Source: HGM04593 sp045612305
GTDB taxonomy: Bacteria; Bacteroidota; Bacteroidia; Bacteroidales; Bacteroidaceae
Assembly: GCA_045612305.1 (NCBI GenBank)
Contig: JAZKYU010000024.1
Location: 1 to 18,391, forward strand
Length of the DNA: 18,391 nt
Reading direction: 5' to 3'
This document shows positions 13,691 through 18,391 of the stretch, piece by piece. The position numbers and the translations under genes are program-made. Numbering within the stretch: the first letter of the stretch is position 1; every line of letters starts with the position of its first letter. The notes under the pieces were generated by a model. It made no database searches and had not been told where the DNA came from. It was given only the letters and a program-made list of their open reading frames with translations.

Positions 13691-14792
13691 ATACTTCGAC
13701 CTGCAACGTGTGAACGGCTCTTTTGAACCCAAGCTATCGGAGGAGGTTGCTAGGGTTGTTCGGAGTGGTTGGTATCTGCAAGGTGCGGCAAACAAGGCGT
13801 TTGAGGAGGCTTTTGCAGCCTATTGTGGCGCGCGTTACTGTGTGGGCGTGGCTAACGGGCTCGATGCTCTTACCCTTGTGCTGTGTGCTTATGTGGAAAT
13901 TGGAGTTATGGATGCTGGCGATGAGGTTATTGTGCCTGCGAATACTTATATAGCCTCTATACTTGCAGTTACGCGTGCAGGGCTTGTTCCCGTTTTTTGC
14001 GAGCCTTGCAAGGATAGTTGCAATATCGATGTAACCAAGATAGAGCCCTTGATAACCCCCAGAACAAAGGCTATACTCCCCGTGCACCTCTATGGCAAGG
14101 CTGTAGATATGGCCCCGTTGATGGAGATTGCACGCAAACACTCTTTGAAGGTGCTCGAAGATTGTGCCCAGGCTCACGGTGCACTATATCGTGGCAAGCG
14201 TGTGGGCTCAATAGGCGATGCGGCGGGTTTTAGTTTCTATCCTGCCAAGAATTTAGGTGCTTTGGGCGATGCGGGGGCTGTTGTCACCGACGACGCTCAG
14301 CTTGCGGCCGTTGTTCGTGCTATCGCAAACTACGGCTCGGCAAAAAAATATGTGAACATATATAAAGGGGTAAACAGCCGGCTCGACGAGTTGCAGGCAG
14401 CTGCGTTGCTTGTTAAGCTTCCCCGTCTCGACGCCGACAACGAGAGGCGTCGTGCTATAGCTCGTCGATATTTGGCCGATATAAAAAACCCTCGCGTGGC
14501 ATTGCCCGTGTCGGGGTGTGACGAGGGGAACGTTTATCACATCTTCCCTATCTTTAGCGAGCATCGCGACGAACTTCAAAAACACCTTGCATCCTGTGGG
14601 GTTGAAACAATTATTCACTATCCCATAGCACCGCATCGCCAGCAGGCACTTGTGGAATTTGCGGCTTTGTCGCTGCCTGTAAGTGAGAGCATACACGCAA
14701 CAGAGCTAAGCCTCCCCATCTCTCCTGTTATGAGTGACGAAGAGGTTGAGGGGGTGATTGCGGCGGTAAACTCTTTTGCGTTGTGCGAATAA
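13683..14792 (+). CDS. DegT/DnrJ/EryC1/StrS sugar aminotransferase (FdtB/QdtB-like)
   Basis: A PLP-dependent aminotransferase that would convert a dTDP-3-keto-6-deoxyhexose to the 3-amino sugar, using glutamate as donor. Signatures are GWYLQG (29-34), ANGLDAL (58-64), DEVIVPANTYIAS (80-92), VLEDCAQAHGA (157-167; Asp160 to the pyridine N, Gln163 stacking) and FYPAKNLGALGDAG with the PLP lysine at 189. Near the C-terminus the family's 'hyPiaph.q' block appears as HYPIAPHRQQA. The 369-residue length is standard. Its pairing with an FdtA-like enzyme indicates the 3-amino product (Fuc3N or Qui3N type) rather than the 4-amino sugar; which epimer is undecidable here. No terminator is obvious before the porin promoter. 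Confidence 0.9.
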   Translation: MIKYFDLQRVNGSFEPKLSEEVARVVRSGWYLQGAANKAFEEAFAAYCGARYCVGVANGLDALTLVLCAYVEIGVMDAGDEVIVPANTYIASILAVTRAGLVPVFCEPCKDSCNIDVTKIEPLITPRTKAILPVHLYGKAVDMAPLMEIARKHSLKVLEDCAQAHGALYRGKRVGSIGDAAGFSFYPAKNLGALGDAGAVVTDDAQLAAVVRAIANYGSAKKYVNIYKGVNSRLDELQAAALLVKLPRLDADNERRRAIARRYLADIKNPRVALPVSGCDEGNVYHIFPIFSEHRDELQKHLASCGVETIIHYPIAPHRQQALVEFAALSLPVSESIHATELSLPISPVMSDEEVEGVIAAVNSFALCE

Positions 14793-14806
14793 AAGGGTGT
14801 GCTGGC

Positions 14807-14836
14807 TTGTGAAACAGATAATTTGATATATTTTTG
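14807..14836 (+). promoter_or_regulatory. Bacteroidota-type promoter of the porin-luxS operon
   Basis: TTG (14807-14809), a 19-nt spacer and TATTTTTG (14829-14836) match the Bacteroidota -33/-7 consensus well. The porin ATG lies 47 nt after the -7 box. Confidence 0.7.
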
Positions 14837-14883
14837 CATCATAAGTTATTATGATGTGGGAAACACATAACACACAAAATACT

Positions 14884-15975
14884 ATGAAAAAGGCTTTCTT
14901 TTTAGGGCTTGCAGCGTTTTTTGTTCTCGCCCTTCAGGCACAAGAGCAACATAGTTTGTTGAATTTTAGAGTTGAGGCACGCGGCGACTATCAGCACGAG
15001 TACATACAAGGTGCTACAAACGACGACGCTACAGGCTTCAAAGGAAAGTTTCTTAACTTGCGCATCGACGGCAATATAAGCGAGGAGTTTTCTTACTCTT
15101 ATTGTCAGAGTCTTAACAAAAACAACTCTGATGCAAGCTTTTTCGATGCAACAGACTGGGTGTATCTCAACTGGAAGAAAAACAACTTTGATATTTCGGC
15201 AGGTAAGTTAGTGGTTGCGATAGGTGGTTATGAGTATGATATTGCTCCTATCGACCTTTACTTTTGCTCGGAGTGGTGGTACAACGTGCCCTGCTATCAG
15301 CTTGGTGTGAGTGCGGGCTATAGCTTCAACGAAGGCAAGGATAAGTTCTTGGCACAGATATGTGAGAGTCCCTTCCGTGGAGATGTTGCAGTGGTGGACG
15401 CTGATGGTAATGTGGTGGTGGATGCTGATGGCAAAGCGGTTATGAAGAAACAGAAAGATATGTATGCCTATAACTTTATGTGGATGGGCTCACATGGCTG
15501 GTTTAACACACTTTACTCTGTGAATATGATGGAGTATCTCCCCGGCAAGTATGTTAACTATATATCATTGGGTAACCGCTTCAAATTTGGAAAGTTTACT
15601 ATAGATGTCGACCTTATGAATCGTGCTGCAAGCGGCCAGACTTTCCTTTTCTCCGACGTGTCGGCTATAACAACTATTGCGTGGCGCCCTACCGAGAAAC
15701 TCAACCTTTTTGCAAAGGCCAGCTACGATGTAAACAACAGCGGTGTGGAGAAAGATTTTATAGTATCGCCTGGTGCCGAGGTTACCCGCGTGGGTGCCGG
15801 TGTTGAGTACTATCCCTTGAAAGATGGTCGCAACGAAGTGCGTTTGCACGCTGTGGGCTCGTTTACCTTTGGTAACGACACACCCGCAACCGTGCTTCGC
15901 GACAACAATACCTATCTCTCTGTGGGTGTTACTTGGAAGATGGATTTGTTCAGCATAGCAAATAAAATTCTATGA
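14884..15975 (+). CDS. Outer-membrane porin (OprO/OprP-like, Bacteroidota)
   Basis: The start is the ATG at 14884, giving a signal peptide MKKAFFLGLAAFFVLALQAQ. The frame's upstream ATGs (from 14851) add 11 residues that do not look like a signal. The 363-residue mature-plus-signal protein is built of alternating beta-strands with aromatic girdles (e.g. FSYSYCQSLNK, DWVYLNWKKNNFDISAGKL, NLFAKASYDVN, EVRLHAVGSFTFG) and ends in a strand. This resembles porins of the phosphate-selective O/P superfamily. A likely extracellular loop near 165-185 contains an internal VVDADG(N/K) repeat. It overlaps the next gene by 4 nt. Substrate is unknown; operon context points to nucleosides, purines or LuxS-pathway products (inference). 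Confidence 0.8.
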   Translation: MKKAFFLGLAAFFVLALQAQEQHSLLNFRVEARGDYQHEYIQGATNDDATGFKGKFLNLRIDGNISEEFSYSYCQSLNKNNSDASFFDATDWVYLNWKKNNFDISAGKLVVAIGGYEYDIAPIDLYFCSEWWYNVPCYQLGVSAGYSFNEGKDKFLAQICESPFRGDVAVVDADGNVVVDADGKAVMKKQKDMYAYNFMWMGSHGWFNTLYSVNMMEYLPGKYVNYISLGNRFKFGKFTIDVDLMNRAASGQTFLFSDVSAITTIAWRPTEKLNLFAKASYDVNNSGVEKDFIVSPGAEVTRVGAGVEYYPLKDGRNEVRLHAVGSFTFGNDTPATVLRDNNTYLSVGVTWKMDLFSIANKIL

Positions 15976-17111
15976 AAAAGCTACTTAAGTATGTGCCCTC
16001 GGGCGTTGTTTGCTTGGCTGTAGTCTTTCTGCTTTTTGTGTATCTTGCCTCGCAGATGGGCACGGCAAATATGCTCAACACTATTATGCGCACCGCACAC
16101 GACCTCTTGCTTAACACGGTGTTCTATCTTATGGCAATATGTGTGATAACAGGTGCCATAGGGCGCATATTTGTGGAATTTGGCGTGGTGTCGTTGCTCG
16201 AAAAGCTGTTGCGCCCGTTGATGAAGCCTCTTTTCAACCTTCCGGGTGTTGCTTCGCTTGGCGCGGTGCTCACTTTCTTGTCCGACAACCCCGCGATTAT
16301 ATCTCTAGCGCAGGACAAACGCTTTAGTGCCTACTTTAAAAAATATCAGTTTATCTCGCTTACAAACTTTGGTACGGCCTTTGGTATGGGCTTGCTTGTT
16401 ATTGTTTTTATGGTAGGCCAGTCTTATTTTGTTGAGCCTTTTATAGGTCTTTTTGGCGCAGTGTGCGGTTGTATTGTTTCAACCCGCATTATGCAGTATT
16501 TTGTTGTAAAAGCTTGTCCAGAGTATAAATATGAAGATGCTTGCGATGCGCAAGAGGTGGAAGATTTTGAGGCGCAGGATGTGGAAAAACCTCTCTTTCA
16601 GCGCATACTCGATTCTCTGCTCGACGGTGGTCGCACGGGTGTAGACGTGGGTATGGCCATAATCCCCGGCGTGCTCATAATATCGACTCTTGTGATGCTC
16701 TTTACATTTGGCCCTTCGGCGACAGGCGAGTTTACAGGTGCTGTCTACGAGGGTGTGCAGCTGTTGCCTTGGGTGGGCGAGAAGTTGGGCATAGTGTTTG
16801 AGCTTCTTTTCGGCTTTCGTGACCCTCACCTTATAGCTTTCCCCATAACGGCTCTTGGTGCCGTGGGTGCGGCTCTTGGCCTTATACCCAACTTTGCTTC
16901 AGCGGGGTGGATAGATGGTAACGCTATCGCTGTGTTTACCGCTATAGGTATGTGCTGGAGCGGCTATTTGAGTACACACACAGCTATGCTCGATGCGATA
17001 GGTTTCCGCCACCTCACATCGAAGGCTATAGCTGCCCACACGATAGGTGGTATAGTGGCTGCGGTGGTGGCTCACTGGGTTTATGTTTTGTTCTCACTGT
17101 TTTTTCTATAA
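15972..17111 (+). CDS. Nucleoside-recognition (Gate) domain inner-membrane protein, CD0519/CD1768-like
   Basis: This 379-residue polytopic protein starts inside the porin stop (ATGA). About eight to nine hydrophobic segments can be seen: near 12-28, 47-70, 90-108, 128-155 and 157-172, then a charged cytosolic linker about 180-205 (EYKYEDACDAQEVEDFEAQDVEK). A second half follows with VGMAIIPGVLIISTLVMLF, HLIAFPITALGAVGAALGLIP and GGIVAAVVAHWVYVLF. Conserved-looking loops FLSDNPAIISLAQD (104-117) and CWSGYLSTHTAMLDAIG resemble the Gate/nucleoside-recognition superfamily (as in SpmA/SpmB and CNT transporters). A transporter for nucleosides or related molecules is an inference from family name and from the MtnN and LuxS genes that follow. 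No biochemical role can be fixed from sequence. Confidence 0.75.
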   Translation: MKKLLKYVPSGVVCLAVVFLLFVYLASQMGTANMLNTIMRTAHDLLLNTVFYLMAICVITGAIGRIFVEFGVVSLLEKLLRPLMKPLFNLPGVASLGAVLTFLSDNPAIISLAQDKRFSAYFKKYQFISLTNFGTAFGMGLLVIVFMVGQSYFVEPFIGLFGAVCGCIVSTRIMQYFVVKACPEYKYEDACDAQEVEDFEAQDVEKPLFQRILDSLLDGGRTGVDVGMAIIPGVLIISTLVMLFTFGPSATGEFTGAVYEGVQLLPWVGEKLGIVFELLFGFRDPHLIAFPITALGAVGAALGLIPNFASAGWIDGNAIAVFTAIGMCWSGYLSTHTAMLDAIGFRHLTSKAIAAHTIGGIVAAVVAHWVYVLFSLFFL

Positions 17112-17114
17112 TTT

Positions 17115-17810
17115 ATGAAGATAGGAGTTTTAGTCGCAATGACATCGGAATTTGAGCAGCTTGCAACGTTGCTCACGAATGCGCGCGAGTGTGTTGAAGG
17201 TGGTGCTGAATATCTTGTAGGCTCTATGGGCGACAAGGAGATTGTGCTCCGCAAGTGTGGTATAGGAAAGGTGAACGCGGCGCTTGGTGCAGCAGAGCTT
17301 ATCCGTGCATACTCCCCCGATGTCGTGGTAAGCACGGGTGTTGCTGGTGGCATAGATACTTGTTTGGGTGTTATGGATGTTGTGGTAAGTTCCTCACTTG
17401 TTTATCACGATGTGTGGTGTGGTATGGGTTGCGAGTATGGTCAAATTCAAGGCTTACCCGCATTGTTCCCTGTGCCCGAAAAACTGTGGCAGGGTGCTCT
17501 CGCACTTAACGATACTATGGAGAGCTCTACACGCATACACGCAGGCCTTATATGTACCGGTGATAAGTTTATAACCGACCGTGAGGAACTCGATGTTATA
17601 AAGTCGAACTTCCCCGCCGGCCTTGCTGTTGATATGGAGTCGGCCTCTATAGCGCACACCTGCTACATTTATGGCGTGCCGTTTGTGAGCTTCCGCATAA
17701 TAAGTGATACCCCGGGTGTGGATAACCACATAGAGCAGTACGAAAATTTCTGGGGCGAGATGGCCAACCGCTCGTTTGGTGTTATACGCCGTTTTTTAAT
17801 GAATATTTGA
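17115..17810 (+). CDS. mtnN: 5'-methylthioadenosine/S-adenosylhomocysteine nucleosidase
   Basis: Cleaves MTA and SAH (and 5'-deoxyadenosine) to adenine and the ribosyl product; S-ribosylhomocysteine from SAH is the substrate of the next gene, luxS. The 231-residue length fits MtnN/Pfs. Family residues are Glu12 (VAMTSEFEQL), the glycine-rich GIGKVNAALGA (49-59), STGVAGG (73-79), TGDKFI (148-153), VDMESASIAHTCY with Glu175, and the catalytic Asp198 in FRIISD. It starts 3 nt after the Gate protein and ends 3 nt before luxS, so the three are surely co-transcribed. Cytosolic. Confidence 0.95.
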   Translation: MKIGVLVAMTSEFEQLATLLTNARECVEGGAEYLVGSMGDKEIVLRKCGIGKVNAALGAAELIRAYSPDVVVSTGVAGGIDTCLGVMDVVVSSSLVYHDVWCGMGCEYGQIQGLPALFPVPEKLWQGALALNDTMESSTRIHAGLICTGDKFITDREELDVIKSNFPAGLAVDMESASIAHTCYIYGVPFVSFRIISDTPGVDNHIEQYENFWGEMANRSFGVIRRFLMNI

Positions 17811-17813
17811 TTT

Positions 17814-18293
17814 ATGAAAAAGATACCAAGTTTTACAATAGACCACCTTCATCTCAAACGTGGGGTGTATGTGTCGCGTCGCGACGTTGTGGGAGGCGAG
17901 GTTGTTACCACCTTCGATGTGCGTATGAAAGAGCCCAATCGCGAGCCGGTGTTGAGCCCTTCGGCTATACACGCTATGGAGCACCTCGTGGCGACTTTTC
18001 TTCGTAACCACCCTGTGTGGGCCGACAGGATTATTTATTGGGGCCCTATGGGGTGTTTGACAGGCAACTACCTTATAGTTAAGGGCGAGGTGAGCTCGGC
18101 CGAGGTTTTGCCTTTGCTTCTCGAAGCGTTTGAGTTTGTTGTTTCTTTTGAAGGCGATGTTCCCGGAGCATCGGCGCGTGACTGCGGCAACTACCTGCTT
18201 ATGAACCTTCCCGAGGCTAAGTGGGAGGCTCGCAAGTATCTCACCGAGGTGCTTGTATGTGCTACCGATGAAAATCTAAACTATCCCGAGTAA
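17814..18293 (+). CDS. luxS: S-ribosylhomocysteine lyase LuxS
   Basis: Splits S-ribosylhomocysteine into homocysteine and 4,5-dihydroxy-2,3-pentanedione, the precursor of autoinducer AI-2. Metal ligands His53 and His57 are in HAMEH, with Glu56, and Cys124 in DCGNY. The catalytic Cys81 is in GPMGCLTG, and Arg37 (FDVRM) matches the substrate-binding Arg. At 159 residues the gene is full length. The stop lies inside the 120-bp palindrome at the window end, but the C-terminal residues look normal. It is last in the porin-Gate-mtnN-luxS operon, with a hairpin terminator after it. Confidence 0.97.
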   Translation: MKKIPSFTIDHLHLKRGVYVSRRDVVGGEVVTTFDVRMKEPNREPVLSPSAIHAMEHLVATFLRNHPVWADRIIYWGPMGCLTGNYLIVKGEVSSAEVLPLLLEAFEFVVSFEGDVPGASARDCGNYLLMNLPEAKWEARKYLTEVLVCATDENLNYPE

Positions 18294-18391
18294 GTATTAT
18301 ATGTATATATAAACAAAAAAGGTTACGTTATATAACGTAACCTTTTTTGTTTATATATACATATAATACTTACTCGGGATAGTTTAGATTT
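18272..18391. repeat. Perfect 120-bp palindrome reaching the window end, probable assembly fold-back
   Basis: Bases 18332-18391 are the exact reverse complement of 18272-18331, centred between 18331 and 18332. The left arm contains the last seven codons and the stop of luxS, so the right arm is a mirrored copy of coding sequence. The perfect symmetry, lack of a spacer and end at the window border suggest that a read or graph path turned back at the natural terminator hairpin. Confidence 0.85.
18315..18348 (+). terminator. Terminator hairpin after luxS
   Basis: AAAAAAGGTTACGTTAT (18315-18331) is followed at once by its reverse complement ending in TTTTTT, as expected of a (bidirectional) rho-independent terminator 21 nt after the luxS stop. 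Its true outer limits cannot be judged because the palindrome continues to the window end. Confidence 0.7.

Noticed and set aside
14851..14883. Upstream ATG starts of the porin
   Set aside because: The added 11 residues precede a perfect signal peptide, and the region is the leader just after the promoter.
15409..15440. VVDADG repeat in the porin as a calcium-binding site
   Set aside because: It is just two short copies in a predicted surface loop; no full calcium-binding motif or partner can be seen.
18332..18391. A second luxS 3' fragment on the opposite strand
   Set aside because: It is the exact mirror of the real end within the palindrome, best explained as an artefact rather than a duplicated gene.

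Overview
The window looks like a chromosomal segment of a Bacteroidales (Bacteroidota) bacterium. The evidence is the gene set (FloA/NfeD, a TPR plus PD40 exported protein, a Bacteroidota-type acyltransferase of about 380 aa, a porin followed by MtnN and LuxS), the weak Shine-Dalgarno sequences in A-rich leaders, and several matches to the Bacteroidota -7 promoter element TAnnTTTG. The genus cannot be read from the sequence alone. Most of the window (about 2.9-18.3 kb) has intermediate GC and intact genes. The left 2.9 kb is more AT-rich at its edge and contains broken genes.

Left accessory region (1-2900): the 3' part of a Ski2-like superfamily 2 helicase, which may be the helicase of an anti-phage defence system such as Hachiman/AbpAB, ends in a strong terminator. 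Next, on the minus strand, is a GyrI-like effector-binding protein whose conserved C-terminus is cut by an in-frame TAA. After it come the 3' tail of an outer-membrane beta-barrel gene and the 5' part of an excisionase/HTH-type gene, butted together. This debris lies just past the 3' end of mnmE, a gene end known in other bacteria as an integration site for genomic islands.

Minus-strand housekeeping block (2902-8249): mnmE (tRNA wobble-uridine modification GTPase), a nucleoside phosphorylase, floA, nfeD and an exported TPR/PD40 protein. The last four are closely spaced and end at a terminator before mnmE. Upstream of the TPR/PD40 gene lies a degenerate tandem repeat with a period of 82 bp that duplicates a TATATTTG promoter element.

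Plus-strand block 1 (8614-10764): promoter, tRNA-Arg(CCG), an LpxL/HtrB-like lipid A acyltransferase and a DusB-type dihydrouridine synthase, closed by a bidirectional terminator shared with a convergent PlsC-like acyltransferase.

Plus-strand block 2 (12330-14792): an overlapping three-gene cassette with an FdtA/QdtA-like sugar 3,4-ketoisomerase, a FemAB/BioF2-like GNAT transferase and an FdtB/QdtB-like sugar aminotransferase. Together they predict a nucleotide-linked 3-(acyl)amino-3,6-dideoxyhexose for surface glycans. The ketoisomerase has Asn at two positions where His is usual.

Plus-strand block 3 (14807-18348): promoter, outer-membrane porin, nucleoside-recognition (Gate) inner-membrane protein, MtnN and LuxS, nearly all overlapping or 2-3 nt apart. 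This couples S-adenosylhomocysteine detoxification and AI-2 precursor formation to an envelope transport pair. The last 120 bases form a perfect palindrome that includes the luxS 3' end, most likely an assembly fold-back at a contig end. I found no wholly new system. The most promising leads are the porin-Gate-mtnN-luxS operon, the atypical fdt-like cassette and the truncated defence-like helicase.
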